The notes under the pieces are model-generated. The model saw only the letters and a list, made by a program, of their open reading frames with translations. It had not been told where the DNA came from and made no database searches. Below, piece after piece: positions 48,940 through 61,741 of a stretch of 64,000 bases of DNA. The translations under genes were made by a program, and so were the position numbers. Every line of letters begins with the position of its first letter. Position 1 is the stretch's first letter. The stretch comes from Nymphaea colorata (taxonomy: Eukaryota > Streptophyta > Magnoliopsida > Nymphaeales > Nymphaeaceae): assembly GCF_008831285.2 (NCBI RefSeq), contig NC_045146.1:12539289-12603288 (forward strand), given 5' to 3'.

Positions 48940-49410
48940 AATTTGTGTGGACAAAAGTCTCGGGTCTGCCAACATTTCAGAGGAATAGTGAACATGGTGA
49001 TCTGTTCTTTATATGCTGTAACATGATATTTCGAGACCGATTTACTTGTAAAATTTTATTGTGGCCATCAAACCAATCAGTGTTCTCCTATTAGGACTAA
49101 TAAAGAAAGCAAACCTGTAATATTTCGAATCCTGCCACCAGATTGGTGAAGCAGCAGCTTCCTTGGAGATAATTTGCGTGCGGGAATGTCAAGGGTCTGC
49201 AACATCTCAGAGAATCAGTAGACGTGGTGATGTGCTCTTTGTATCCTGAAACATGACATTTCGACAGTGTTGGTTGTGAAATTTGATTCGGGCCATGAAA
49301 ATGATCAGAGTATCTGCTATCAGGATTTAGAGATTTAAAAAACCTGTAATATTACGAATCCTGCCGCGAGATTGGTGGACCAGCACATTCCTTGGAGATA
49401 GAGTGTGGCT
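48940..49410. repeat. Imperfect tandem duplication, about 231-base period, two copies
   Basis: Shared blocks in order are GGTCTGCnAACATnTCAGAG (48963, 49194), GTGGTGAT-TG-TCTTT, ATGAnATTTCGA, CCTGTAATATT-CGAATCCTGCC and TTCCTTGGAGATA (ends of both units). Roughly three bases in four match. Confidence 0.8.
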
Positions 49411-49652
49411 CCTTGTTAAGTAGAGGATTTCATAGTTCGTTGAGGAAAAAATGACTAGTGTAATGGACCGAATTCCGTCCATGATCTAGCAACAATCTCT
49501 GTGGAGGTAGACAGTTCTCTACGGAGACAATTGGCATAGTCGCGTTCGGTAAGAGGGTGTTTGTTATATGGCAATTCTGATGTGCCACAGCCGATGAAAC
49601 AAAAATTCTAGATTCTCTGCAGACATACAGACGATGCCTGTGAAAGCTTGCT

Positions 49653-51482
49653 TCATGGTATATGGTTTTGAACCTCAATCCAGCTCAGGCCTGCTTCCTT
49701 TCTTATCCCGAGTCTTTTCATTTTCCTGTAAACTCTTGATTTCTCATCCCACCTTCCAGCCATGGAGTAGACATTGGATAATAAGGCATAAGTTTCTGAC
49801 TTTTCTGACTCTAAAAGCATCAGCCGAGATGCAGCATAACTTGCAGTTTCTTCGTCCCCATGGATTCCACAAGCACCAAGAAGAGCTTGCCAAATAACAG
49901 CACCAGGCAGCATCGGCATATTATGAATGATGGCCTGTGCTTTACTTAGCAGTCCAGCTCTTCCTAACATGTCAACAACACAAGCATAGTGCTCCATTCT
50001 GGGCTTCATTTTGTACTCAATCATGGAAGAGAAGAACTGCAACCCCTTATCAATCAGTCCTCCATGACTGCAAGCGTGCAGAAGAGAGAGGAATGTGACA
50101 TCACTCGGATGGTGACCGTTGAGCCTCATTTCATCGTAGAGTTGCAAAGCCCTCAAAAAATGGCCGTGATTGGCAAAACCATCAATCATGGTGTTCCATG
50201 AAACCGAATTTTTTCCTTCACCCATCTCACCAAACACTTTTACAGCATCTTCAAGTGCACCAGAGTCGAAATACATGGAAATCAAGCTGTTGGCGACAAA
50301 GACGTTCTTGAATAAGCACGTCTTTATTATAGTTGAATGTATTTGCTTTCCTAGGGAAAGTGAGGAACATACTCCAAGAACAGCTGAAATCAAGGTCTGA
50401 TCTTGTTGAACTTCTGTTGTTTTCTCCGTCATCATCTGCCGGAACAGCTGAAGAGCTACTTCCTCATACCCATTCAGAGAGAAACCAACAAGCATCGCAG
50501 TCATGGATACTGTATCCTTGTGCTCACTCGTCTCAAAAACCTTCCAAGCATCGTCGACTAGCGCGCATTTCGTATACATGTCCACCAATGAACTCTCAAC
50601 ATAAGCATCTATTCGTAATCCCATCTTAAGAAAAACACCATGAATCTGACGGCCTAGCTTCAGGTCACCCAAGCAAGAACATGCCATCAATGAGGCACTG
50701 ATTGTGTGTGCATTTGGTTGAACACCGTCACTTGAACCACGCATTTTCCGGAACAATTCGATACTCTCAACTGCCATGTTCTCCTGCGCAAGGCCGGAGA
50801 TTGCAGCAGTCCAAGATACAACATTTCTCGCAGACATCTCGTCGAACAGTTTGATGGCATACTCGACCTCGCCACAATTAAAACATCCCGTGAGCAGAGC
50901 ATTGCAAACCGCCACTTCTCCGCCAAAGCCATTAACGATAACAACACCGTGGATCATCCTCAGCTGAGGAACGTGGTGGTGGTCCGTGCAAGAAGCAAGG
51001 ATAGTCGTCAGAGTGGCAGAATCAACCCGGACGGCCGACGGCAAACCAGATTTCATCCTCTTGAAGAATTTCCAACCTTCGTCAATACAATCGTTCGTCA
51101 TACAACCAGAGATGATGGCATTCCAAGAAACTGTGTCTCGAACGCGGATGGATTGGAAGATTCGAAGGGCCTCCGGTAGCCGGCCGCACTTGCAATACAT
51201 GGAGACGAGGGAATTCGAGATACCAACGTCGGGTTTGAGGGTGGACAGCGATTTGAGAAGCAGAGAATGGATGGAGGCCCCCAAGGAAAGAATGCGGCGT
51301 CTGCCACAAATGCCAAGAAGGGTCGCGAAGACAACGTGATTTGGACGGACGCCGAAGCGACGCATCTGAGAAAAGGCACGGAAGGCGCCGAAGACGTCGC
51401 CATCCCAAGCTTGATCCTGTATCAGAGCCGTCCAGGAAGGAGGAGAAGGAGGAGGAGGAGGAGGAGGAGGAACAGGATGCAT
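49653..51482 (-). CDS. PLS-class pentatricopeptide repeat protein with E domain (At3g05340-like)
   Basis: Intronless, 609 aa, on the minus strand. Tandem PPR motifs run from about residue 17 to 520, in P-L-S order, with typical signatures (NSLVSMYCKCGRL, DTVSWNAIISGC, NVVSWTAAISGLAQ, VESSLVDMYTKC, VSWNTMIDGFANHG, HYACVVDMLGRAGLL). An E-type C-terminus follows (VIWQALLGACGIHGD to AGLSWIEVQNHIP). The usual E+/DYW continuation is absent: the frame stops straight after WIEVQNHIP. Such proteins bind organelle transcripts, and E-class members recruit C-to-U editing factors. The N-terminus is a proline run encoded by a GGA/AGG repeat, with no obvious targeting peptide, so the true start may be elsewhere. 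Resemblance to At3g05340 is from memory. Confidence 0.88.
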   Translation of the reverse strand: MHPVPPPPPPPPSPPSWTALIQDQAWDGDVFGAFRAFSQMRRFGVRPNHVVFATLLGICGRRRILSLGASIHSLLLKSLSTLKPDVGISNSLVSMYCKCGRLPEALRIFQSIRVRDTVSWNAIISGCMTNDCIDEGWKFFKRMKSGLPSAVRVDSATLTTILASCTDHHHVPQLRMIHGVVIVNGFGGEVAVCNALLTGCFNCGEVEYAIKLFDEMSARNVVSWTAAISGLAQENMAVESIELFRKMRGSSDGVQPNAHTISASLMACSCLGDLKLGRQIHGVFLKMGLRIDAYVESSLVDMYTKCALVDDAWKVFETSEHKDTVSMTAMLVGFSLNGYEEVALQLFRQMMTEKTTEVQQDQTLISAVLGVCSSLSLGKQIHSTIIKTCLFKNVFVANSLISMYFDSGALEDAVKVFGEMGEGKNSVSWNTMIDGFANHGHFLRALQLYDEMRLNGHHPSDVTFLSLLHACSHGGLIDKGLQFFSSMIEYKMKPRMEHYACVVDMLGRAGLLSKAQAIIHNMPMLPGAVIWQALLGACGIHGDEETASYAASRLMLLESEKSETYALLSNVYSMAGRWDEKSRVYRKMKRLGIRKEAGLSWIEVQNHIP

Positions 51483-53748
51483 GCACCGAGAAGGGGAGAA
51501 CTTTTGGAGCCAAGTTAGTCAAGGTCGGATTAGATTTGGGTCCAGGCTTTAGACCACGGTAGGTAAGCCCAGTCTGCCCAGACCTTGCTCTCTGCAGTCT
51601 CACGAAGCACGCATTTTCAGTTGACATGGAGTGTGGACTTGTGGAAACATGTATTGTTGTAATTGTCCGGGCAGAGCTCCAGTTCCCAAAACTCCACTCG
51701 ACGCTCGGTGAAAGGAAGTTTGGTTCAGGGCCGACTCATCACTGCAACGTGCTATGTTTCTGCTAACATAGTCAGACAAGAGCATGAGATCGGTAACTGT
51801 TGTCAAACGAGAGGGTCAGGGCATCAGGCTATTACTTTGCAAAATATAAAACTTTGAGCCTCTCCACCACGTTGTTTTCTCAGCTTCAAAGTTTCTTAAT
51901 CCAACAATTAGAAAGAAGTCAATTTGTTCAACGTGACAGCTTGTTTTTTTAGCCTGAGGATAAAAAAAAGAAGGTCCTATTTACAATTAACAAGAAAACA
52001 GGACCCCATCAAAGTAAAAGCGTGATATGAAAGTTATGGCCAAAGAACAGTCGCTCTCTTGAACAACATTTCCTAACAAAAAATATCAGTTACCCATTGA
52101 CTACATACATATCATGGTTATCAGATTTTAAAAGAACAAATCTTGATGGTATCAAAACGAAATCACTTAAATGAGCTAACTTGTAATGAGCTTTAATGAC
52201 TGAGCAACAAGCAATCGCAGCTGTCATGACAGGGCAAACAAAGCAAGCTCGGTTCATTCGGGTCGTTTACCAGCCCTACTTGCTAATCACTAAGGTGAAA
52301 CTGTAGGGGATGAATCCAGTGATTCGCTGCCTCATTTTCCCAGTGTGCATTTCGAGTGAAAGAAGCCACAACCAGAAAACTAGGATGCTTGGGGTGGCCA
52401 TTTCCAAATCGGTCCCACTTGATATGAAGAAAGAGAAATACACATCGAGTAAGGCAGACATGAATTATAACCAACCAAGAAGCGTGTGCGCTTTCAATAT
52501 CAAAGTAAAGATTAATTAGCCCACTTCGTTCTCTCTGTTCACGACTCTGCAGACACAAGGATTGACGCTCATCTACCGGATATGAGAGGAAAAGCATAGA
52601 TGTATATTCCATTTTGTGGGGTCAAATAATATCCATTTTAACCTGTTTCAAGAACGATCCCGTTCACAATGAGTTTACCAGGAGGCTTGGCTTCTCAACC
52701 TACAATATAGACAAAAAATTGGATTCTCCTCTCCGCTTCTGATTGTTGAGCAGCTCTTTGCAGATCCCCTAATGCACCCACATTGAATCAATGCGTGGAT
52801 ATTATTTTCACATATATGTTAGCATTCTTGCACGAAGTGACACAGCGACGCGATCATCTGAAAATAAGGCAGATTATTAGAACAGTCATCTTAAACAAGA
52901 TAATAAGCATGACAAGCAAATGTGTATATATGGTTTTGCCATCCACAATCTTCTGGTGTCATTTTGCCATATACGAGTTGTAATTACTGCATAAAAAGAT
53001 ATGCTAAATCTGAAGTAACCAATGATAAACGAGCAACTAGTTTTCACTTCCACCAAATAATCTTCCTGGTTTCAGTCGGCTGTGACATTTGTGCTGACAA
53101 CAAGTTCACCGATATATTTCATTGTGCTCATGACGTTGGCATATGCCAACTTTAGACAGGAAATCAACAGCATGACAAACTTCCCCAAAAATCATAGAAA
53201 CTGCACTGTATTCTTAAACTTTATTAACTAACAACAGTAGAACCCTAGCTTCACATTGCACATGCAAGAGGCCACCACTATAGTGCATGAGGAACACTTT
53301 AATCAGAACTCATAGTCCTAACTTTGGATGGAAACATTTTCAGTCTAAACAGCAAATAATGAGTTATCATACAATATCCTTACCAGTTAGAACAACTCCA
53401 TATCTAAAAAATCTCAAGCTTTGGTCATTAACGCATTTCTTAGTACTAGTTTAAGACACTCGTATTTCCAACTCTCAACGCAAAAATTTTCAGTCTAAAC
53501 AGCGAACCAAGCCATCATAAAGTGTTCTAAGATGTTACAACTCCACATCTGGAAAATCTCTGATGTTAGAACTCCATATCTTGAAAATCTCCAAGCTCTT
53601 CTCATTCAGCAAGCACCTGAATTTCTTTAACAGTTCCAGAGCACTTACAAGAAGGGAACAATTCCAGAACACTTACAAGAAGGTGTACGCCAAATTCTGC
53701 TCAAAAAGTCAACAAAGACATAAGCTCCAAAGCTTCCAAATTTTGGAT
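51483..53748. other. Spacer between the PPR promoter and the AKRP 3' end
   Basis: 51483-51860 is the PPR 5' flank. The remainder to 53300 has no recognisable gene; the frame at 52283-52612 (minus) lacks any domain. A two-copy 151-base repeat and a 28-base-period double lie at 53325-53690, just downstream of AKRP. Confidence 0.5.
53325..53690. repeat. Degenerate tandem repeats downstream of AKRP
   Basis: Block TTTTCAGTCTAAACAGC starts near 53337 and 53488 (period about 151). Each is followed by an AACTCCATATCT-AAAATCTC block; a second such block is present in unit 2. After it, TTCCAGA-CACTTACAAGAAGG is doubled at 53634 and 53662. Confidence 0.75.
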
Positions 53749-56700
53749 TTAAGAGAGTCGAGGCTTAGGGAACAGCTTCAGCAGCTTAATAAGCTCATAA
53801 GTGCGTAGGTCTCTACCACCATAAAGACACATCTCTAGTGGGGTCAATCCATCCTGGAACATGAATCAACAAGTGAATTCACCATCCAGACAGGAAAAAA
53901 AACATTCAACAACCCCAATGCCACATCCTCTCCTTGGAAAAAGAAAAAGAGGGAAAAGTAAAAGCAGTTTCAGGACTCATGCAACAGTATCTGGTGCTTA
54001 GCAGCAAATGCAACCGATGGTTTGAAGACTTTAATAGCTTCTCATAGTTGACAAATTCTAATAACAATGAACGGATACCAAAAGTAATCCTTCAGAAAAA
54101 CAGTTGATTATGATACACTATGAAGAACATCTTGGCATAGTGCATTGTGATAGAATTCCAAAAGAAGACTTACACAAAGAAGACGGAACTTCGTTGCAAT
54201 ATTTTGAAAATATTTCAATGAAAATATTACACAAGTTCTTTACGAGAAAAGAATATCTATTATTTTTTTCTTTAACATGCTGCCCATTTTAAATTTTTAT
54301 CATAGTTCATGTAAGAGAATTAGTGGGAAAACCCATGACTTCATAGGTTTCATTATGTTTTTATAATTTTTATTTTTTTGGAATCTTTAAATTTTCACAA
54401 GAATACAGATTTTCCAAATAGTATCCAAGAAAACTACGGCAACAGAAATCTGCGAATGACATTTGAAACAATGGTATTAAGTATGTAACTAACTGGATCA
54501 ATTCTATTGTACTTAACTTATTATGCATACATATGATCACTATACAGTCATATATTCAAATGTTACCTTGTTTTTCAAGGACTTGTCAGCTCCTTTAATT
54601 AACAGGAGTCGTACCACATCTGTTCGTCGTGTTTGTACAGCAAGATGCAGCGGAGTCCATCCATACTACACAAGGACACAATATTTTTACTTTGTAATTT
54701 GGAATTAATATAAACTAACAATAGAGAAAATATGAACAATGGCATGCAAATTGCAACACAGAATGAGACTCACATTGTCAGAAAGATTAATGTCCACATT
54801 GTATAGTATTAGAATCTTAATAGCATGAACAGATGCAACCAGTACCGCATAATGTATCAAAGTAGCACCATCCTGTACAAAGAGGCATATAACAAACAAA
54901 TTGCCGGTTAGTCCATAATATTCTCAAAATTAGGAAGGATAAATATCCAACATGATATCGTACTAGTTGTTGATCTTAAAATATGAAATATTTGCATCAA
55001 GTACAGAACCAAACTATGAATTAGTCCATATCTTCATTTCAGTATGAGTGTAGTATTTCAGGATACTCAATAACATTAGATGGTGGAATATTGGGTCAAT
55101 TAACTTCCAAAGCAATTGTCTAATATCTGATGTTTTAAGAAACTCTTGGGACCAAACCTGATTGATAAATTTGGGAATAAAATGAAACGCAAATGGAAAG
55201 GGAAAAGATGAATTGGAGACTGGAAAGAAAGATGGTCATATGACGCGCTTTTATTTCTTCAGAGATTATCAAATTAAACTGGATAAAGTAACAAATCATA
55301 ACAAGCAAAAGGATTGTACAGAAGAAGTAATTCATAATCCAAAAATCAACTTTTTAAGAGAAGCAAATAGAAGTATAAAGAGATATGGCCTATGTTCAAT
55401 AAAATCACATGGGTGGCATGGCCATATTAGCAGAGACGAAAACCACTTCAGGGAACAAATACAAATCCATCCTGCAGCATGATCCATGTGTTCTCTACTA
55501 AAAAGGGTTTCATATCCTCCCATGAGCACATAACTAAAAGGCTGGCAGGTGTTATAAGATGCAAAAAAGAACAAGGGTTTTAAGAGTATAATAGTCACGG
55601 ATACTCACTCTGTCTCTAACAAAAGGATTTGCAGATTCTCTCAACAGGTAGTTGGTAACAGCCTGCTTCTTGCAAAGTATGGCTTTGTGTAGTGCAGTGA
55701 GACCATCCTACAGAAAAGTTAACAAACAGCAGAAGTTAATAATGCAACCAAGAATTAACCTCTTGGTATATCTTAAATTTCTATGCCAAGCTGCTATTAC
55801 TAAAGAAGTACCTTGTCAATGGCATTGATATCAACATTATGTTTCAGCAACATATCAAGAAGGTAGAATTGTCCAGATGCAGCAAGAGTGTGTACTGGTA
55901 TCCATTTACTCTAGAAAACCACTCCAGTTAGAAGTAATTAATGGAATTTCTATAAAGTTCATGATGAAATTAATGGCATTGATCATCACCAGAAAAGACA
56001 AGCATGCAAGATAGTATAAGAACATGTATCTAAATACCGTAAGACAAATTCTATGATGTTCACCAGCATAACTAACCTGTGCAAGAATATTTTTCTCTAG
56101 CATTTAGTTAGTGGCCTTTAACAGTACTTGGTATCTGCCAATCCTGTCATTCATCTTTACCCACACGATTAATTCATTTTGGATTTCTTAATTCTAAAAT
56201 GTTAGAAAGATTTCAAAGAAACGTTATAAGAAACCCTATAAAGGTGTTCCACTTCTGGCCTTTCTAAACAAAAGAATTTCAAATTTACAGTAACTTTGGG
56301 AAGTTTGCAACATTTCTATCTTTGCATCTGTTTGAATGTATCTAAAATCATGTTTACCATGCCATTAAGTTGAAAATTTCATAAGAAAAATGACATTTCT
56401 GCAATTGAATTGAAAGCTACATTGAGCAAGTATAGTCTAGTATGAAATACACATGAAACTAACTGTTCATAACAACTTTGGCACACTGTGGGCTATCAAA
56501 TTTTTATCTTTTAAAAGCCTGTTTACTTAACAAGCTTCATGAACAGGAAATGTTGCTTACTGGACAAGCCATGTAAATCATGTTGTGGGCTACGCCAATG
56601 AAAACGTTTCATAATGAAAATGGCACAGTTGGCCCTATATGGAATTATAACAACATAAACAAAATATTAGAAAAGACAATTGCATGCAGACATACGATAG

Positions 56701-58083
56701 GATTATTTTGTTTATGTAACAATTTTTTGAATTTATTGATGAGCAAACAAGTCTAAAAGACTAGGCTCACATCATAAGCTTAAAACTTAAAATTTTTAAC
56801 ATATCTATAAATAACATGCTTCAGGTAAAAACTTAGCATAGCAAATTATAACTTTACAATGGGGACTTACTGAAGATGCATCTGCTAGATCAGGTATCCG
56901 TCTATTTAGCAAAAGCTTCTCCTCCTTCGTAAATAGCTTGCGAGAGCCTATAGAAATTGAATCAGTAACAAAAGAGGATATTGTACTTGTAGTCTAAAGG
57001 TTCTTATGCTTTAGCAAGATATAAAATGACCATCTTAAATCAATCAGAAAGTCAAGGCCAAACCGAAACTAGAGGCACCAATATACCTAAATCAGTCAGA
57101 TGCTCCAAGATAAACCACAAGAGCACAAGAATTGTAGCTAGAGCCACTGATATACATGAACCCACCAAAAAGCAAACGTGAAAAATAAAACTATTAATCT
57201 AAAAGCAATAACCCGAGACGGCATATATGCAATTTCAACCAGTTACACTATACAACCTATCATGATAGAATTTCACGAACCGAACTAAAATGAAACGGCC
57301 TCTAGTAGTGCGTAATTGAGAATAATACCTTTAGACTCCTTGCTGCCATCTTCGGGGCTATTTTCCAGTGACCTTTTTATGTCAAGAAACGAGGCACCAT
57401 CAACATCCAATCTAGGGTTCCTCGGCACAACCCTCCCACTCGAAGGAGAAAAATCCTCGACCTGCGCATAACCATCGATCTCCGCCGCTTGCTGCTCGTC
57501 ATCTCCATCGGAATCATTTTCCCTTACAGGGTAATCTGGGTTGTCGAGGACGAGTGGCTTCAACTGAGATAGCTTGAGCGATCGATAAGCCGAGTACTGA
57601 TCAACGTCGAACTCCCTCTTCTTCTTCTTCTCCAAACGGCTAGCGAACTCTAATTCCCGAGCAATTCTTCGCTTGTCCTTCTTGGTCATGTTGATTTCGG
57701 CCTGGATGTCCTTCCATTTCTCGGGAACTAATGTCTCCTCCACAACGGTGGTTTTCTTCTGCCGCCTTCGGGGCTTTGTCTCGAGCGCTCGAGGCCGCTG
57801 ATAGTGGTTTTCCTCAAGAAAAGGATCGTCGAAGATGCCTTCCTCGAAAACGACACAGTCGCCGACGACAACGTCTTCCGCGTCTTCGATGAAGGAATCT
57901 GAGGTAGCGGCGGGAGAGAATCGCGCGAAGCGCGTCCCGGGAACTTGGCAGGGGTAGAAAAGGACGTGGTTCTTAGTGGTGGAAACGTGCAGGTGATTGA
58001 GAAGGCAAGGGAAGCGAGAATGGACTGAGCGGGGAAGCACAGAAGGTGGGGAATTGAGTACCCAGGCGGGGGACGACAGCGCG

Positions 58084-58088
<5 letters not shown>
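53749..58088 (-). CDS. AKRP: Chloroplast ankyrin repeat protein AKRP
   Basis: Seven exons on the minus strand: 58088-57329, 56947-56871, 55910-55812, 55707-55609, 54872-54774, 54665-54567 and 53853-53749. They join in frame to 445 aa (Arabidopsis AKRP, At5g66055, about 435). The N-terminus is Ser/Pro/Arg-rich, like a transit peptide. A charged region follows ([21 protein letters not shown], about 125-145), as in AKRP and not in its partner EMB506. Five ankyrin modules fill the C-terminal half: [67 protein letters not shown] and [19 protein letters not shown] pairs with EMB506 and is needed for plastid differentiation and embryo development in Arabidopsis. A GA tract on the coding strand lies directly against the ATG. 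Confidence 0.93.

Positions 58089-58116
<28 letters not shown>
58089..58116. repeat. (CT)n microsatellite directly 5' of the AKRP ATG
   Basis: 28 bases of CT on the plus strand, so GA on the coding strand, ending at the base next to the AKRP start codon. Confidence 0.95.
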
Positions 58117-58119
<3 letters not shown>

Positions 58120-61100
58120 CTCGCTCTCTGCAGTGACTACAGTGTGAGACCAGAGCCAGAGGCTGTCCGGTGGAGTGGATTTTCACAAATCTCTCTCGCG
58201 GCAAAATCTGCCTAATAATTTTGAAGTTAAAGGTTCGTTTTTCCTAGGAAAATGTTGCTACCGGGACCCAAAGCAAAGAATAAACTGGTATATGACCGGA
58301 TCAGATATTCAAGATAGAAGTGTTGAACTCGTTCGTTGTATATATAAAGATTTACAATATGTGAAACAGTATATCTCAAACCACTTAAGTAAGGTGACAT
58401 TTTCATAAAAAAAGTTTTTAAACGAACATATCAACATGCATATCAATAGTAAATAAGTATAAAGCTTGCTTTAAATTTCAATTCTTTTCAGTAAAGAAAT
58501 TGAGTTTTTTACTGTCAAAATTACGATGCTATAAAAGCTATTAATTTCTTGACAATTAGAAAAACATATTTACATAAGAAAAACAAATGACTCAATAGAT
58601 GTTTTTTGTTATTTACTATTAAGATTAAATTCATAAGGCCTTTAATAATTTAATTCAAGATGTGGGGCATTGGGTGACGCTTAAAAAAAAATCAATTTTG
58701 TGAAAAAATGGTTTTTTAATCATTTTCTAAATATTGGTTTATGTGTTTGGATGACTAACATGGGGGATCAGGTTAATCAATTCCTTTTGAAAACCCAGGC
58801 TTTAACAAAGCTCATTTTTCAAAAAAAACTTAGGTTTTATGACACCCAAACACTCGAAAAAGGTTGGTTTGAATGGAAAACATTGTTTTCTTTTCAAAAC
58901 ACCGTTTAAAGTGGATTTAGGTGATGGTCAAAACTGGTTTTTGTGGAAACCCAATTTTGACAAAAAATGTGTTTACAGAAGGGAATAAACAACTTTGGCC
59001 CCTCCTTGGTTTTTCAAAACGCTGTTTGGGTGAGTCACCTAAATACACCAACCAAGTTTCAAAAACTGAATAAAAACCAAGATTTGACAAAATCTGATTC
59101 TTGTCAAAGTCATGGAAATGGCATCCAAATGTTACATAAATATAATATGAGTATGATAAGCTGCTAGCTGTAGTTGAAGTAATAAATGTATGAACTTGCT
59201 TTTTAGAGTGCAAATGCTTCGGCAGTTGGATGTTTTGAGTAGCTTGATTGCTGCAGGTTTTACTTGGACAACAATGGTGGTTTGCAGGAGGTTTTGCCGG
59301 CGAACTGCATGCCAATTATGAAGTTTGATGAACTCTGCTTACCCCAAGTTTTTAATTTGATTAACAATGGCAGGTAGTAGCATTTATCTATCAGATTTGT
59401 TAATCATAGATTTGCGTTTCTCCAAATTAAGCATCCCATTTCATCTAAGGATTCACCTTGAAGTCGAAACCTTCAAGATTCGCATTATAAACCATGATAA
59501 AATCTCATAAAATCAATTGAACTACGATGAAGGAACCGGAAAATGTGTGAGGAGGCCAATCTCTGTTGTCTATGTGGAAACTCAGAAGTTGAAGCATCTA
59601 TGCTCTTTATCTTTCCAAGCAAGAGCGACGGTTGGCACCCCTCTTGTTATCCTGTTAAAGTTCACTTTGGTGTTAACTGTTAAAGACACATTTAGAAAAA
59701 AAAAAAACATCATATTTACATTCTTGGTGTAAAGTTCTTCACAAATTGAAAATATTTTCCGCTTAAGGAGCTAGAAAAGGTTACCGTGATATGGGGATGC
59801 CAGTAAATAGATAAGTCTGCCTGTCATGAGGAAGGAACATGTTCCAGGGATATAGAGTTGATGACGTTTCTCAATCTGAATATCGGTTTTGCAGTTTGCA
59901 TCGAAGCAAACTACAGTTCAGAGATACCAGCAAATATCATGCATGTTATCATAAAAAAAAGGCGTGGATAATTTAATTGATCACTTACAAATAGTGAATT
60001 TAAAGATGAAGCTGAAGAAGCTTCAGAAGCAACATCTTGTTTGCAAAAAAATTGCTTTTGGAACAAAGGAATTGATAAGCATCTAAATCGGTCATGACCA
60101 CTTCAAAATTATGAAGTACCAGCAACAAGGAAAAGATTGTCAAGTCTGGTGATCCCAATGAACATGTGCACATCAAACGATTTGACATACATTTAGGAAA
60201 CACTATAAGACAAACTAATCATGCTAATAGGCAAAATTACCTTGGGAGGAAATACAGTTTCCCTTCTAGAAGCTGTTCAGTCTCAGAAAGAGTCGGCCAA
60301 GCAACACCATCAATTTAAATGTATCTATTCTCCATTCATTTAGAAGGTCCATAGATTAAAACATGCACCTTCAAGAACCTAGCTGTCACGAGCTTCTCAT
60401 AGACCCGGTATCATAGACATCACATGGTTAAATGGGAATCAACCAAGCCGCTCGAGGAAAATACCATTACCAACAATGAAATAATGGCTTAACAACGTAT
60501 TGGTGATGATCAAATGGAAAACTCTTCTCAAGTGCAGGAATTTATCAGTTGATTACATGCCATCTGGAAGCAGATTTAGATTACTGATTCTGCTGCTATA
60601 TACTCTTATTAGACGTCAGAGAGACGGCATGCTTCATTATTCATAATCCAGCTGAGCCTCTCATGGCTTGCAAAAAGACATTTATGATACAAAAACTGCT
60701 TAAACTACTGTATGCGCTTCCACACCAAGTAAATATAGCAACCGCTGGATGTAGCAGAAAACCGATTAAGACTGCAGCTCAATAAAACAAATGATGGATT
60801 CTGCCACACGTAAGTCAGTAAAGAAAAGATGATTATGATGCAATTGGATAGAGTTCTTTAGGGAAGCAACTCACTGAGGTGCGCAGATAGACTCTATACA
60901 CAGTCGACCCAACAGGAGAGAAAATCAGAAAGATCTGATGGCCGTTCTAGTTCATTTTCATCTAATAAAGAAAGCTACACGCTTCAGAGACTACAAAAGA
61001 TTGCATCATAGATGCATAAACAAATTGATCCTCTTTTAATTTTGTCTATAATATGAAGTTCAAGCTGATCAACATGTACGTATATGTTTTACCTGGATGT

Positions 61101-61741
61101 GTTGTCTGGAAAACCATTTTAGAGATCACACAACCACTCTATTCTGCTGCTTTCATGCCTGTTGTATCTTAGAGGCGGCACCTTTTCAATGTTATGTTAC
61201 AGTAACATGGTACAGAGTTTTCCTCAGAAGGGCTTATTCAACTAGAGGTTTGACAGCACTTTCATTGCACCTAGTATTTGCTAGGCCCAAACTAGCGCTA
61301 CTTTGTGTTCATCAGCAGTAAGTCACTCATTCTCTCCAAAAATAGTTTCTCATTCTGATGACTGTTGAGAAAGGACTACTTCAGTGGCCCATCCAAGTCT
61401 ACTTCAAGAGAGAAAATTCTTAGAAAAAGTGATACATGTTTTAGAAGAACGCCTATCTCAAGCACATCAACCTTGCACCAAACAAACAAAAGAAGAATCT
61501 CAATAAATTTGTCAGAGAAAATCTGTTGCCTATATCTTACTGGGTCGACTCGCGAACAATTCATCGATCTTCACGAGTCAACCGAATGGCAGTTGCCTAC
61601 AAAGAATGTACAATTAACCAGAGCAGGAAAATGAATCAACTAACAAACGCTCACTGAAAGATCCCGTAAGCATCATATCAGAAGATGATGGAATGGGCTG
61701 AGTAAGACATGTAATAGATCATCCCTCCATCGATAGGAAGC
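58117..61741. other. Spacer between the AKRP promoter and the DUF868 3' end
   Basis: 58117-58250 is the AKRP 5' flank. A MITE-like element is at 58737-59139. The remaining DNA, AT-rich to about 61700, shows no gene I can recognise; frames at 59517, 61097 and 61365 are under 90 codons and lack domains. Confidence 0.5.
58737..59139. mobile_element. Candidate MITE-like element
   Basis: The left end TTTATGTGTTTGGATG and the reverse complement of the right end, TTTATGTAACATTTGGATG, share TTTATGT and TTTGGATG. Inside are repeated GGTTTT, AAAACC and CACCCAAACA blocks, common in plant MITEs. No transposase is present, and no target duplication was found. Confidence 0.35.

Larger units (their letters stand above)
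47673..49652. other. Spacer between convergent kinase and PPR genes
   Basis: Contains the kinase 3' UTR, a 26-base-period double of TTCGTCTATGTCACTAAC (48304-48351) and a two-copy 231-base repeat (48940-49410). Frames at 48140 and 48387 are under 70 codons without domains. Confidence 0.5.

Noticed and set aside
53749-58088. EMB506 as the identity of the ankyrin gene
   Set aside because: The [21 protein letters not shown] region and repeat order fit AKRP better; the two are related partners.
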